Notes: generated from the sequence alone by a model not told the origin. Shown: positions 1 through 11,840, counted from the first letter of the stretch. The stretch: 64,000 nucleotides of DNA from Candidula unifasciata (GCA_905116865.2 CAJHNH020004913.1:22501-86500); one strand, 5' to 3'. Program-made: numbers and translations.

Positions 1-334
1 AAAAACGTCAATGCAAGACATCCCAGAGATAAACAAAAGAGCGGCACACCCGTAGCGTCCAGCAAGGTAGACCGGTGACCTACTTTCTCCGGGGAGACTA
101 TCGTAAAACTAACCCCCTTTTTGTCCTATACACCCACGGCACAATAGGGTCTTTGCTTATTTACTTACTGACTTCATTCGCTGAATGCTTACTGTAGCGT
201 CTCCGTTTGTCTGTTCTTTTTGTCTATAATATCATTTTGGACTAAAATATATGAGAATTACAGATGTATATTTTAAATACATTTCTCTATCCTTGTGGGC
301 TATGGGTCCATATTGTAGAAAACAAGAATAGACC
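1..334. other. Unassigned sequence at window start
   Basis: No coding frame with recognisable protein features, no RNA gene and no tandem repeat is visible. The right edge meets a family D repeat. It may hold the unrecognised 5' part of that repeat, but the match is not clear enough to claim. Confidence 0.4.
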
Positions 335-560
335 CATGTCCTAAGAGTCGACCCCTTGAGAGTTTCCTTCGAAATCGGAGTGCATCTACCTGAGAGGCAG
401 GGAACCAATAGTCTGCATACAAATAAGCCAGATCTGTAAATTTGATGTGCACGCAACACTCAGCTTCTGAAACCGGAAGAGAATTCAGAGTGAGTAAACA
501 ACCAGAACTTTCCACCGTAGATGACAGCCGGTGAACTTAAAAAAGAAGATATATATTTAT
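335..560 (+). mobile_element. Family D dispersed repeat, degenerate copy
   Basis: This segment shares its order of motifs with copies near 22.6, 32.4 and 34.2 kb and an inverted copy near 47.1 kb. The markers are CTTCGAAATCGGAGTGCATC, the CCTGAGAGGCAGGGAACCA block, ATGTGCACGCAACACTCAG and GACAGCCGGTGAAC near the 3' end. Other copies run into GAA repeats at the same 3' point; this one ends in a short A-rich tail with GAAGAT. That tail behaviour suggests a SINE or another short retroposon. No clear tRNA-like head was found, so its class is open. Confidence 0.6.
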
Positions 561-1064
561 CTTTAGCACGGTTCTGTTCTACCCTACCCTGACTTTCACT
601 ACGCATCCCACATAGATTCTCTGTGCCCCACATTACAAGCAATTATTACCACCTAGCCAAAGAATGGGTGCGGAGGTAAATCGGCGAGAAATCCACAGAG
701 CTAGACGGACGTCCTATGAGAGCATTGCTGCGGAAAACTGCCTTTCCATTTATTGATGATTGCAACACATGAGTGGAAAACGATCAAGCAGTCGCAACTC
801 TTCTGATTGATGCTCGTTAGATACCAACCTTTGACAGGTTTCCGTTAGCAAGATTTTCATTTGCGGAGTCTCATTTAAAAAGTTGTGTTTTTTTGGGCTT
901 AAACTATTTCTTCCCGGAGGTTTTAACTTTAACTCTGGGTGTTTCACACATACTGTTGCTTTCAAATCAGAAGTAGCGTAAAGTGAGGTCAAGTAAAGGT
1001 CCATTTTTTTACGCAAGCGGTGTACTGTGCATATAAAACTATCGCTTTTTTAAAAATTGACAAA

Positions 1065-1195
1065 TCAGTTGTTTTTAATTTAGCAGTTGGTTGTTTTATT
1101 GACCAATCACTTGTTTTTTTTTCACCCACAGGTTGTTTTTTTTCGACTAGTTGGTTGTTTTTATTGACCAATCGGTTGGTTGTATTTACCCATCG
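1065..1195. repeat. Degenerate minisatellite, GGTTGTTTTTATTGACCAATC-like units
   Basis: About five imperfect tandem units of 20-30 bp are visible, each built from GTTGTTTTT followed by GACCAATC or CACCCAC. The last unit grades into sequence resembling the family A SINE (CCAATCGG, CGGCACAAGGTGGGTGA), so the array may have arisen from that SINE's 3' region. Confidence 0.5.
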
Positions 1196-1214
1196 GCACA
1201 AGGTGGGTGATTTA

Positions 1215-1640
1215 GTAAAGTAAAGTAAGTAAAGGACAGTTTTCTACACCTTCGTGCGTATTAAGCATATAGTGTCAGACCTATATTTTGTAGACTAACA
1301 ATGGTAGGTAATGTTTTCAACATCAGACTGGCCGTCTTTACGTCCCAGGAGCTTACCTGATACCCACTACAGGCTATGTCAACATGGTAGCACAGAATTT
1401 TCTTTTTAAAGGCCCTGCTCGTTTGAATTCGAACAAATTCACATGCGAACGTCTAGCTGCTATATCACAACGGTTCCACGATGGATGAAATGGTCGGTAC
1501 TAAATTTGTTGCCATTACTCCGCAGGACATTGTCTGGTAACCATTGTTGAGGCTGGGAAAACCTGCCTCGATTCATATTTGAACCCGAGACCTTCGACCA
1601 GCAGAGAAGCATCTAGCCACCACGCCTCCCTGGCTTCCTA
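1215..1640 (-). mobile_element. Two degenerate family A SINE copies, tandem, minus strand
   Basis: Positions 1215-1485 carry the family A 3' landmarks in reverse: AAGTAAAGGACAG, CACCTTCGTGCGTA, AGACCTATATTTTGTAGAC and GGCCGTCTTTACGTCCCAGG. The tRNA-like head is decayed at GAATTCGAACAAATTC. A second partial copy, 1486-1640, begins within the body (GATGGATGAAATGGTCGGTAC) and ends at a recognisable reversed head (AACCCGAGACCTTCGACCAG, then CATCTAGCCACCACG). Both are old and diverged and have no visible target-site duplication. Confidence 0.6.
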
Positions 1641-2289
1641 AATGATGTCGGCTTATGCACGGGCTCCGTAGCACCAGCGAAGACCTGGATACAAGAAGCA
1701 CATAAGGGTGCTTGACAGGATTCCGTCCATGTTATCAAAGCGATTGCATGGATAGAACTTAACTGCCCGCCCTATGTGACAGATAATGGCACAATAGGGC
1801 AGGAAATGTAAAATACACGAGAACACACTGAGCAACAGATAAGATTCCAAGTTAAAATAACATATGACAAAATGTTAAGAAATTAAGAGTTAATACGAAG
1901 CTTACCGTTTGTTGACAATCCCTACTGGTAGTCTATTCTTAGCTCTACCATCCTGTCACGATTAGAGAGAGCTTCGCTGATTGGCAGAAAGCGCTGGTCG
2001 CAATCGATTTCCGAGAAATGTTTGCTGTAACACCGAATTGACGAGTTGTCCGAATTTTTTTTACATTTGTTTAAATTAGTTGCTATTTTTTTTTTTTTTT
2101 AAATCATCATTAGCTAGTGAAATAATGAACACGCAGGTGACTGACATACATGGTTTAAATGTAACTGTGTAGTGTTTTAAAACTTGAGCTTGAACGGAGC
2201 GTCACTAAACCGGACCTAGATAAGTTAGGCTTTTCTGGTTAATAAGAAGAGTACCTTAGGTTTGCAGCCTTTTCCACTGCGTGTGAAAA
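1641..2289. other. Unassigned AT-rich sequence
   Basis: Nothing here supports a gene. Short open frames lack recognisable domains. A T-run at 2087-2100 is the only low-complexity feature. Confidence 0.4.
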
Positions 2290-2765
2290 GTAAGGCAACG
2301 AAAGGTGATGGCGATTTTATCTTCACAGCTAAAGGGGCACCGCAAAATTGCTCCGTTCCTCTGCCAACGAAAACCACACAAAATGGCAATCACTTTCCCT
2401 GGTGAAAACAGTTGGCTGAAGCCAAATAGAATACACACGCATCGAATGCATAAGGCAGTCGTCAGAAGTGCCAACACAAAAAAGCCCCTCACTCGAAATG
2501 CGATTCATCGTCAATGGCAGCAGCAGTTACAACAGATCAGTAGTTGCACACGCAATTAATTCCATACGACAGCACAGGTTCTCTGACCATTCGCCATTTT
2601 CTGAATCTGCAGTTCATAACATAAACCACGTTGGGCACTCCAGAAGGATTCCAAATGATATGCATGGCTCACAGTGTTACACTGTGCACTGAACACAGTA
2701 GCTAGGAATCAGATTTAAAGCCTTTCAGTCTACTTATAGTGGAGAAGGCAACGGCTAACAATCGT
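2290..2765 (+). mobile_element. Family E dispersed repeat, copy 1 (unclassified)
   Basis: This segment aligns by eye over its whole length with 39290-39735 in the same orientation. Shared blocks include CTGCCAACGAAAA near the start, ACACACGCA, a GATTCATCGTC/GTTCATCATCG block, CAACAGATCAG followed by AGTTGCAC, CGCCATTTTC followed by TGAATCTGCA, and CTTTCAGTCTAC near the end. The copies differ by many substitutions and small indels, so it is an old family. No terminal repeats, target duplication or protein similarity was found. Open frames of 61-84 codons in several phases look fortuitous. Confidence 0.6.
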
Positions 2766-5700
2766 TAAAAGCAAAACTGCTAGGGGTACAAATAGTAAAC
2801 CTGCCTAACAACTGAGTTAAACATACAAAGCGCGGCAAATGGCTGAACTACTTCCCCGCAGGTACATTGTTTGTCTCGCCTGTATCACAAAGAGTCATAT
2901 TTAAGAAATATAATAAAGGCAGATATACTATCTCGCAACATCAAGATCACAATATAATAACACTGGTAAGACCAAATATTTCTTGTGGCTCTGCGGCCTG
3001 TAAAACAACTAGACGTGTCAAGCCTTATTGCAGACATCCCAGAAATGTATCACGACGTAACTATGTACTCAACAATAAAACAAAATTTAAAAAGCAGGGA
3101 TTTAAAAAAAAAAAAAAAAAAGGTAACGATGAAATTCCAGATCTTTTTAAATCACAACTAATTATCAGCATCGTAATGGCTATCAGAGTGGAATCGTTTG
3201 GGACACATCAAGAGAATTGCAGTTAACAGAAGGACAGAAACTACGTACACAAAGGAGTTGAATGACCGTAGGCAACAAGGTGGATCATGACGGTTGTCGT
3301 ATGGCAGTTTTGTCGCGCACCTTTACTTATGGATTATTTTCACAAATCCCTCAGGTGCTCTGAGACAGGAGTGTTTTGAATGGTGGCTCTCGTTCGTCTA
3401 GAGGCCTAACCCTAGGTTCAAACTTCCCATTCAACCTTATCAGGAATGAGGTGACACGAGCTCTGACTCCACAGGGTTACTATGAACTCTTGGGTACCTC
3501 TCGGCCAGACATCCCCATTACTAATTTTGCCCCCAGACTGGTAAACAACGTAACACAGTCAAATATATAGACAACAGTGAATATGACAAGACATGAATAC
3601 CTTTCTGACTACGACAATTGATTCACTAACACCAAACCTTTCGAAGAACAGAAAGTCTTATGAACTAAAACTTCAATGTATTCAATACTTTATAACAAGA
3701 AAGATTAAATGTAGCACGAAGAACTAGAATGATTGTTCAAATCTTTGAAGAATAAAGGATAGAAAAAAAGTCTTTCTACAGGCCTACATCCATTTCCGGC
3801 ATCATCATAATGTGGAGGTCTGAGACAGATCACGAAGGCACATCTGGACTCAAGCCGCTAATGTAGTGCTACTCTGACTTATCTGGTCGGATCCTGCAGC
3901 TCCTCAGGGTGCCGGAATGTGGAATTCTGCAACGTCTCGCTTCTCAGAATGTCTCCGCACGATTGATTATACCTCTGGGTTTGATTAAAGGACAATCAAC
4001 TCCCCAGAGTCTGGTGGATGTAGACTTCACATACAGTCAAACATATTCGGTAATGGCTGATCAACGCACGTCGGTTGCTTCCCCGGTGTTGGTTGGTGGA
4101 AGAGCACGACTACGCCACGGATGCTTGTTGGATCTTCCAAAATCCTGAAATTAACAAGACAACACACATGAGCAAACCGTACCCAATGTACCCTGTTAAT
4201 CACTCTCCTCACGCTCTTCACATGCTCAGACGTAAATGAGGCTAGTCAAAACCATGAAGGTTGACTTCCTATATCTTGGAACCCGTGCAGTTTCCCAGAG
4301 TGAGCACTAGAGTCGTACGTACGTTTCCATTAACTCGAATAGTTTATGAGTCCAGTCCTATAGCGAAAGCCAGACAGATCTATATCACTCCCCATCCCTC
4401 TAAATATACCGTTTTCACTAGTTGGAAAGATAAGGTATAGGAGATGAAGGCAAACCCAAGATAGAAGAAAATACGCTCCGAAAGCATTCCTAGAGCCTAA
4501 GCTTGTTGTGGTTACAGTAGCTCCTAGCAACAGCGGATATGACGTCATGCCTGACCCGAAGCTTCTTGTCCTTTCCAACGGTCCAGCGACTCAACAAGTT
4601 CAGAGACCCAATAAAAGATAACAACTGATCATACAAAGTTAACAATACTATAAATACACTCCAGATATGTGGATTGGTTGATCCGAAGAGGTTTAGAAAG
4701 CCGGCTCGAAGAATTCACAGAGAAATTTCAGCCGAAAGTGCATTCCAACAAGGATCGCTATCTGTCGTCTTTCATCGCAGGCGATCGTAGACAAACAGAT
4801 TCGCATTCTCAATCTGCTGACCTTTCTTACACACACATACAGGCACTGAGCACAAATATTCAATTAAATCCTTGTAGGAAAACTCACCCATGTCAATGGA
4901 TAAAGAGAATAAAGAAGCTTGTCTTTTTTATTTTTTTAACGGTCAAGTGGCTACAAAAATGCAACACGTTCGCTCACTTGAACGGACTACAAAGAAGTGA
5001 CGTATAAAATTATAGTCCCTATCTACGGCAGTTGGCGTGAGAATATGGCTCAAGTACGCTGTGAAGCGGTCAGACAATTAATCTTAAATAGGCGTAGAAA
5101 ATGTGTCCTAACATGTAAATTGACACTAAAAGCCTAAAAGAAACAATCTAAGAGTGATTTATATGGATCTCTCCCATCTGGACTCCCCCACAACAAACGA
5201 ACTATATAACTACGGTCTTACCCTCCAATATCATAGTTACAATGACGATTTTGGGGGTGTCCAGACTGTGGGCCTGCCTATTGAAGTAGGTGTGTTGATC
5301 CTGTAATGTGACAACGGTGGAGAGATAATATATAGACATGCACATATATGCACTGATCAAATGGAAAGAAATGGTCAATTACGCAGATGACTGGAGGCTG
5401 GTGATATCTGTGGTAAAAAGCCTTATGGGTTTAGGATACTTAAAAAAAAAAAAAAAAAAAACAGGAAAAAGAAGAACAAAATAAGGCCAATACAAAAAAA
5501 AAATATATCTAACAGGGCTGCCGAAGTTGGTACTGTCGTACACATTTAGTACTATTTGACTATTGCAGAGCACTACTTTACTTTTGGTACCAGGATCGAT
5601 GTTTTGCTACTTTGAGAAACAAGTTTGAATCAATAATTTGAAAATTCGCATTATGCGCTGGATCTAATTAGTCTTACCGAAGTAAGACCGACGACAGTTA

Positions 5701-5897
5701 TGCCATTAGTCATGAAACTTCCCAAACTTGTTTTAAAAAAAACATAATAAACAAACAAATAATAAAGAATCAAGTGAACTAAATAGCGCAAAATTACCTT
5801 AATTTTATAAAAACACCAGCAGAGTTTAGGTTTACAGTTTCAGAAAAATAAAATATGGAGCCAAAAACGTTCAAATTCTGATCGAATATCAGATAAG

Positions 5898-5947
<50 letters not shown>

Positions 5948-6064
5948 ACATGTCAAGTTTACTTGTACCAGTAAAACATCTATGCCACATCTACAGTCTC
6001 GGCTAATATAATTCTCCTTCTCACCTACATAATCTTGCCGTCCTTTTTAGGATGCAATTTTTCG
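2766..6064. other. Long stretch with no supported gene
   Basis: Frames up to 119 codons occur on both strands but none shows a conserved domain, signal peptide or family pattern. A-runs at 3104-3120 and 5442-5460 and a TA dinucleotide array (listed separately) are the only clear low-complexity features. The rest may be very old transposon remains. Confidence 0.4.
5899..5944. repeat. (TA)n microsatellite
   Basis: About 23 uninterrupted TA dinucleotides follow AAGTCA and precede GTCACATG. Confidence 0.95.
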
Positions 6065-6245
6065 TTATTGAATCCCTACTCTGGCTCATGCCAGGGGCCG
6101 CAATTTACCCCGGTCATAAATATGGCCTAATGGTAGAACACGGTTTCTGTGACCTCTTCACGGTGATCCTCATCCACATGGTGACACATTGTGTCATCGG
6201 GTGTTTATCGCTTGTGTGATGTCCTGGTGGGTTAGAAAGAAAGTC
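6065..6245 (+). mobile_element. Family G dispersed repeat, copy 1
   Basis: This segment matches the reverse complement of 58435-58612. Shared blocks are CTGGCTCATGCCAGGGG, GGTGATCCTCATCCACATGG, CATTGTGTCATCGGGTG, TTTATCGCTTGTGTGATGTC and CTGGTGGG, and the order is conserved. Strand is arbitrary because no promoter or tail could be identified. A SINE or non-autonomous element is plausible but not shown. Confidence 0.55.
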
Positions 6246-6519
6246 AGTCAGTCAATTCTCCTTCTGCACACACTGATGAACACAGAAAATACTGCTGCTG
6301 AGAGGGTGACTTCACTAGGAAAAGCCACAGAGGCTGATAAATACAAACCTCCCAAACAAAAAATATACACAGACCAGTGTGAATTCCACACAACCCCTCC
6401 TCTCCCCCAGTATTATACCTCCCAGCCTAACTGGGTAAAGGAGAATGGTTCTGTAACTGCTGACAATAGATCTTCTGGGATACATGTTTAGATATGCTAT
6501 CTGAAACTATTTAGGGGAC

Positions 6520-6620
6520 TGCGGGGTCTGTATCAAAGCACGGTGTCCGCCTCTAGTGCTAGAGGTTCCGGGTTCAGGCCCCAGGCTTGATCAGCCACCA
6601 CTGATTCGTACATACAAGTT
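6520..6620 (+). mobile_element. Family C SINE, head fragment
   Basis: The head GGTGTCCGCCTCTAGTGCTA followed by GAGGTTCCGGGTTCAGGCCC matches the heads of longer copies at 40.0, 47.5 and 52.3 kb. GGGTTCAGGCCC resembles a tRNA-type box B. The body beyond the head is not recognisable, so the copy is truncated or heavily diverged. Confidence 0.5.
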
Positions 6621-6639
6621 GATGACTCTTTGAGATTAG

Positions 6640-7356
6640 GCTTAATAGTCAAGACATCCACCTGGAACTGAAGAAATGGGACACATCATGTAAATGGCAA
6701 TCTAATGTGTGCCTCTTCACAATGCCCTACTAAGGCTAGTCGTCATAAAGTATTCATCCGCATACACACATACATAACATGGGGTAGCAGTAACGGTAAC
6801 GTAAATTCCGGCTCTATCCTGCGTAGAGAATTGGACTCATCGAGTCAGTTCCTTTGCTAAAGTGGTCTTTCACCATGATATCAATCTTAGTCACGCACAA
6901 TGTTGAACTATTACATTATGCAAAGGATTATCAATGTTACATTCTCACTACTTGTAGGTGGTTTTATTCAAACACCCCTCCATTCATCAGCAAATGTTAC
7001 AATCCCAGCAATTTGCCTTCACATTACTATGAATGTGAATACTGGGGATGAGTTCTTACAATGGCTTACACTCGTACACTAGTAGCTAGGAAGACAGATT
7101 GGACCTTATTTCCTATCCCTTAGTATTGTAGCTTTCATAGCATCTATACCAATGTTAAGATGACAAAAGAATAGACATATCTCATTCTGCATCATTTGGT
7201 GTACACGTGGCTACAACTCACAAACTAGCTGTAATCGGAAATATTCACTCACTCAATCACTCCAAATAAAAATATGTGTAAGTGTAAATAAATACATACT
7301 ATAAATTGTGAGGACTAAGGACAGAGATGTAGATAAATAAATAGAAACTGTTGGTA
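6640..7356. other. Unassigned sequence
   Basis: No gene, RNA gene or tandem array is seen. Frames of 60-65 codons near 6.85-7.08 kb lack recognisable features. Confidence 0.4.
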
Positions 7357-7367
7357 TCTTAGGTATA

Positions 7368-7647
7368 AGTAAAGTAAAGCAAAGGACCCTTTTCCACGCC
7401 TTTAAGCGTAAAGGGCATATAGGGCTAGACCTATATTTTTATAAACCAATCGGTACAAGATGGATGATGTGGTCAGCATCACGCCGGCCGCCTTCACTTC
7501 CCGGGACTGCACCTGGTCCCCACTCAAGGCTGGGTCGACCTGGGAGCCAAGGTCATTTTGAAAAAATGTCCGGCTCCGCCAGGGAGCGAACCCACGACCT
7601 TCCGATCAGCGACGAGCGTCTAGCCGCTCGGCTACGGTGGCTCCCTG
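7368..7647 (-). mobile_element. Family A SINE, full length, with 11-bp target-site duplication
   Basis: On the minus strand this 280-bp element begins with a tRNA-like head. TAGCCGAGCGG fits the RNA polymerase III box A consensus exactly, and GGGTTCGCTCCC is a near-consensus box B. The body follows with GGAGCCGGACATTTTTTC, AATGACCTTGGCTCCCAGG, TCGACCCAGCCTTGAG, a GGCCGGCGTGATGCTGACC block and TATAGGTCTAGCCCTATATG, ending in CTTTACTTTACT. TCTTAGGTATA flanks it on both sides (7357-7367 and 7648-7658), which fixes both ends and indicates retroposition by a LINE machinery. The head resembles type II tRNAs (Leu or Ser) in its AGCCGAGCGG stretch. This is the best family A reference in the window. 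Confidence 0.9.
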
Positions 7648-7658
7648 TCTTAGGTATA

Positions 7659-8061
7659 CATGCTGAAATATAAACCATAATCTTCTGGTGGGAATTACTG
7701 TGTGCAAATATAATGAACAAAATCCATGTGTCCCAGTTCACCTTTTCTACTTGTCCTCAGAGGTAATAAAAACATTTCTGTGTGTACTGGACTGCCAAGT
7801 ATTACCACTGGTTACAATGCAATCAAAAAAATTTATGATCTTAATTATCATTTAAGTTCATCCGATCTTCAACTCACAACAATGATTTTAGGTTTTAAAA
7901 TCCATTAATAATCACAAACGTGATTCTATTTGTAAAATCCAAAAGGTAGGCTACAACCACACATTGAAGCTTGGTCATAGTAACTTTACACTGGTGCCCT
8001 CCGTCACTGATTTATTTCCACACTGGGAGATGGGCTTATGGGAAATTACATATTGTACAGG
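7659..8061. other. Unassigned AT-rich sequence
   Basis: Nothing beyond short frames without recognisable features. Confidence 0.4.
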
Positions 8062-8180
8062 TAGGTGGCGTGATGCTGACCACATCACCCATCTTGTGCC
8101 GATTGGTCAATAAAAATATAGGTCTAGCCCTATATGCTCTATACGTCTAAAGGCGTGGAAAATTGTTCTTTACTTTTTTT
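8062..8180 (+). mobile_element. Family A SINE, 3' fragment
   Basis: Only the 3' part is present: GGCGTGATGCTGACCACATC, ACCCATCTTGTGCCGATTGG, ATATAGGTCTAGCCCTATAT and CTAAAGGCGTGG, ending at TTCTTTACTTTTTTTT. It lacks the tRNA head, as expected for a 5'-truncated retroposon. Confidence 0.8.
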
Positions 8181-8229
8181 TTCTACTTACAAGTAGCGTA
8201 CGAATTATAAAAAATGCACACACTCATCA

Positions 8230-8490
8230 CTGCCGCCTTTCGTCTTTCCAGACTGTAGTGTTGTATTGTTCTGTGAAGAGGCTCAAGACTAAGGGAGTTG
8301 GCGAGTGTGACTAGCATGACCCGCCCGTGATAAGAAAAGTCTTCCACAGTTATAGCGTGGAATTTCAGGATCGTTGTTGTTTACATTTGGGTTTAGTCTG
8401 TTTCTTCTCAGACGTTTAGCTCTCATTCTTTCTGCATTTATTTCTTGCTTAACTCTCATTCCCTTCCTGATGTGCCTCCTCCACATGGCA
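8230..8490 (-). mobile_element. LINE C-terminal remnant with CCHH-like tail
   Basis: A minus-strand frame of about 65 codons encodes a basic segment (MRAKRLRRN) followed by a terminal NCGRLFLSRAGHASHTR motif. A C-x-C/N-G-R-F...R-G-H/L-x-S-H-x-R tail is a known C-terminal zinc-knuckle-like end in some non-LTR retrotransposon polymerases. The same AKRLRR block lies at the 3' end of the LINE fragment at 32.5-33.2 kb, which supports the call. No reverse transcriptase core remains. Confidence 0.6.
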
Positions 8491-8684
8491 GTTTTATTCC
8501 CCCTACGGATCTACCTCAATACCTGTATAATTCATGTCCCGCTTGCACCCTATATCGTAGTAGAGATTAACCATCCAATGCAAATAATACACTCAAATAT
8601 GCATCAATAATCAACAAAATTTAATCAAACAGCCGTTTACATAATTTGTTTACATACATATACTAAATACGAGCATGATGTTAG

Positions 8685-8878
8685 TGTGAGGAATAATACG
8701 GTATTAGTGATAGGAATAATAGGATGTTAGTGATAAGAAGAATAGGATGTTAGTGATAGGAATAATAGGATGTTAGTGATAGGAAAATAGGATGTTAGTG
8801 ATAGGAATAATAGGATGTTAGTGATAAGATTAATAGGATGTTAGTGATAGGAATAATACGATGTTAATGATAGGAGCA
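8685..8878. repeat. 23-bp minisatellite (about 8 copies)
   Basis: Tandem copies of GATAGGAATAATAGGATGTT plus AGT run through this interval. Variants include GATAAGAAGAATAGG, GATAGGAAAATAGG and a terminal AATACGATGTTAATG copy. It is AT-rich and lacks spacer-like unique segments. Confidence 0.9.
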
Positions 8879-9119
8879 AGCAAGAACAGCTAGCTCCCAG
8901 ATGGAATCACACCGTTTTTCCGCAAGAGTCCACAGGCTAAATAATTACCGTTAATGGTTGACTAATGGTCATAGTGATAGTAAGCAGATTAGGTTAGCTG
9001 GTGTTATTCAGTTACCCCTTGCATGGAATTCAGTATGTTAAATAACAGTATGACATAGACCAAAGTAACAGTTTCTGGCGTGAACACTTTACGCACGTCC
9101 AGCTTTGATCTGTTCTGGT

Positions 9120-9750
9120 CGAGGAAATGATTCAAATCTCTACCGGAACATAACATCACTTAACCCTTGACCCATTAGGGCCGTGAAAATGTATTGATTG
9201 AAGCATTGCCACGTAAAACCCGCCATCCTTCTTTGTCTTCTGTTTGATGAAAAAGTGTATGATAATTTAGTCTTGTCCATTTCTGGTTGTTTTAATTCCC
9301 GGTTCTTCTTTGCCTTCCTCTTCTTCAACTACCCCACCCAATGTTCCTTGCAGTACAGTCTTTGCAATCGAATCATGTCTCACCTCGTGACCAAACCAAG
9401 CTTGCTTGCGACGTTTCCCTAGTGCCAAGAGAAGCTCCTGATGTCCCGCAAATTTGTATATTTAGTCTCTGACATATTTATTAGTTTTGTGTTCTAAATA
9501 ACTAATTCGTAAAATGCGTCTGTAGCATTTACATTCAAAAGCCTGAATCCTCCTTTCTATTTCCACAGTTAGAGTCCAACTTTCACGCCCGTATAAGAAA
9601 ACAGACAACACCAGTGATTTGTAAATATTGACCTTGACTGCAATGCTGATTTTGCTCTTCCACATCCAACTTACTTCCCGGCAAATTTCCTTGTGAAGCG
9701 AGCTCTTATGTGTCATTCGTATATGTTGTCTATCACAAAATTCGCACATT
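9120..9750 (-). mobile_element. LINE reverse transcriptase C-terminal region, broken
   Basis: The minus-strand frame 9462-9749 encodes SKISIAVKVNIYKSLVLSV, then FLYGRESWTLT, then IQAFECKCYRRILRISYLEH. That is the thumb/post-thumb signature of non-LTR retrotransposon polymerases (kxxly.SvllYG.EtWtlt...l.afe.kclRrilri.w). Downstream on the same strand, reading QELLLALGKRRKQAWFGHEV and VLQGTLGG continues the usual FGHvxR...gtlxG block after a stop. The catalytic part is absent and several stops interrupt the frame, so it is a dead 5'-truncated copy. Confidence 0.85.
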
Positions 9751-9825
9751 ATTTAAGAAATTGTACTCAATTATCGTTATCAATTAAATTAACCACGAGA
9801 TATAGTCTTAATGTACCTATTGACG

Positions 9826-9827
<2 letters not shown>

Positions 9828-9905
<78 letters not shown>
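9828..9905. repeat. Compound (AT)n(GT)n microsatellite
   Basis: An AT dinucleotide run of roughly 45 bp passes directly into about 15 GT units and a short GCGCGCG stretch. Confidence 0.95.
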
Positions 9906-9907
<2 letters not shown>

Positions 9908-10776
9908 AACGCTGGTGCACGCGTTTAAAAACCCCTTAACGCGTTTTTATTTGAAATTCAAAAATTTAGCACCTTTCGATGTGTTTTTGGTATCTTTTAA
10001 AAAACAAAATTTGTACAATTCCCCAAAAATAGTGCTAGTCACTGCGCAGATACTGCTCGTATACATAAATGTGTATGGACAAAACGTCTTGTCCATTCCA
10101 GGGTTAAACTCCAGTCGCCGGTAGACGTTGAGTCAACAGCTAACAATAAAGATTCAAGGACTGCCGTGAACTATAGTTGCCTCTTCCCCAAAGTGAACTA
10201 TTATCAAGTGAACTAATCATAACCTCACTGACCCACACGAACGTGGAAACGTCTCCTGGCTGAACTAGCTGAATATTGCTTTTGGAAAATATTTTTTTTT
10301 CCAACTTTCTTATGGTTTTTGTTTTTTGTTTTTTGAGTGTCCTTAATTATTTTGTTACGCTGGCTGAATATTCAGCGTCCAGTTTTTTAAAAACATCTTC
10401 ATATTCTCTGTTTAACTGTCTGTCTCTCGCATTCTCTGGATTGATTTTTTTTCTGTATGTCTGTCTGTTCTACCCCCCCCCCCACCCCACCACTTCCCAC
10501 CCCCCACTTCCCACACATGCACACACACACACACATACACACGCGCACTCACTTTAATCCTTAAATGATTTTTACTTTCACCTTAGTTTTAGATGTATTT
10601 CTCTGTGTCTATCTCTTTCTTCTTGTCTCTCTTGTCTTTCTCTTTCTCTCCAGTTCTCTGAATTTACTTTCTTTTTTATTTCAGCCACTTCTCTCCTCTC
10701 TGTCTTTCTCTCTCACAGTTTTTTTTTTTTTCACTTTTCTTTTCTCTTTTCCTGTATCTTTTTTTGCGCGTAAGAG
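9906..10776. other. Pyrimidine-rich low-complexity region
   Basis: T-rich, then C-rich (polyC with ACCCC blocks at about 10470-10515), then CA repeats and CT/TTTC-rich sequence. Frames here are hydrophobic by composition only. No gene is supported. Confidence 0.6.
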
Positions 10777-10791
10777 AGAGTGAGTGAGAGA

Positions 10792-10858
<67 letters not shown>
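10777..10858. repeat. (GA)n microsatellite
   Basis: Long GA dinucleotide run with a few AA and TA interruptions, following GTAAGAGAGAGTGAGTGAG. Confidence 0.95.
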
Positions 10859-11209
10859 TCTATTGATTAAACGATTCACATCTTTGAACCGTGAGATCGC
10901 CGCTCACGTTAATCATTCCCAGACATTTGGAAATAGACAAAGGGAACAAGCCCAACAGAGCGCTGGCCAATTGTTCACATCTCAGATAAATGCCCTCGCA
11001 CAAAAGAATGTATGTATCGTGTTTATGTTTATCATAGACATGTTTGGATCCTTTGTTGTCCTATATAATTGGTGTCCTGTTATACTCTGTTATGTTACTT
11101 AAATGAGTAAGGGGAGGGGAGGGAGTGGGAGGGTGTGTAGACTGCAAGACCATCTGAACAGGCTATGTTCTAATGCAAAAGATAATAAAGAATTCGTAGT
11201 CCACTATAT

Positions 11210-11840
11210 ATGTGGTTGAATTGTACTTTGTCTGAATCAAGTTACGGAAATTAAATGTCTAGGAGTTAAACTCTCGGATGACGGGGAAATAGATCGGGAA
11301 ATAGAAACATGATGCGAGCGAGCCACTTTTATACTAACTGACACCGTAATTAGAACCTCCAAACATAAGTGTGACAGCCAGGAAACGGATTATGCACAGC
11401 ATATCTATACCGATACAGTGCTACTAGTACCATACGTATTGGTCATCAAAGGCTAACAACGTAACGTTAACACAAGTAAAAGGAAATGCTTGAGAAAAGC
11501 CGCCAACCTAACCATCTGAGACAAAATGAGATGGTATTATCAGAAAAACCGGGGGAACAACAACATGCCGCGAATTCTTTAGAAACAGAAGATCGGATGG
11601 TTTGGTCATTGAGTAAAATGCAGCCAGAACAACTACCAACGCAGCCGCTTTATATGGAAGATCTGAAGTGAAAGCTAGTCGCCGGCCTATAAAAATATTG
11701 ATGACATTTAAAAGCGTCTATGTGGAGAATGACAATAGCCTTTGCTGCGCACCAAGCAATGAATCGCAAACGGTTGCCCCCCTTGGTGCTTGAAGGAAAT
11801 GAGGATATAGATAATGGTGATGACTTAAATCAGTGTCACT
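11210..11840 (+). mobile_element. LINE C-terminal region, degenerate
   Basis: In one plus-strand frame EIKCLGVKLSDDGEIDREIE matches the F.YLGs.ls.dG.id.EI..RI block that follows the YADD motif in many non-LTR elements. After a stop, CERATFIL continues it. Further on, EDRMVWSLSKMQPEQLPTQP and AHQAMNRKRLPPLVLEGNED parallel the (W)FGH..RM...R.P..al and the terminal A.DR..W......l blocks. The order is right but stops and frameshifts interrupt the reading. Confidence 0.75.

Noticed and set aside
3376..3570. 64-codon frame as a possible host exon
   Set aside because: No domain, no splice-site pattern that stands out, and the start (GTTCGTCTAGAGGCCTAACC) could be decayed SINE sequence.
7570..7647. 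Functional tRNA gene
   Set aside because: Good box A and box B, but the sequence continues as a SINE body with target duplications, and no acceptor stem pairing was seen.
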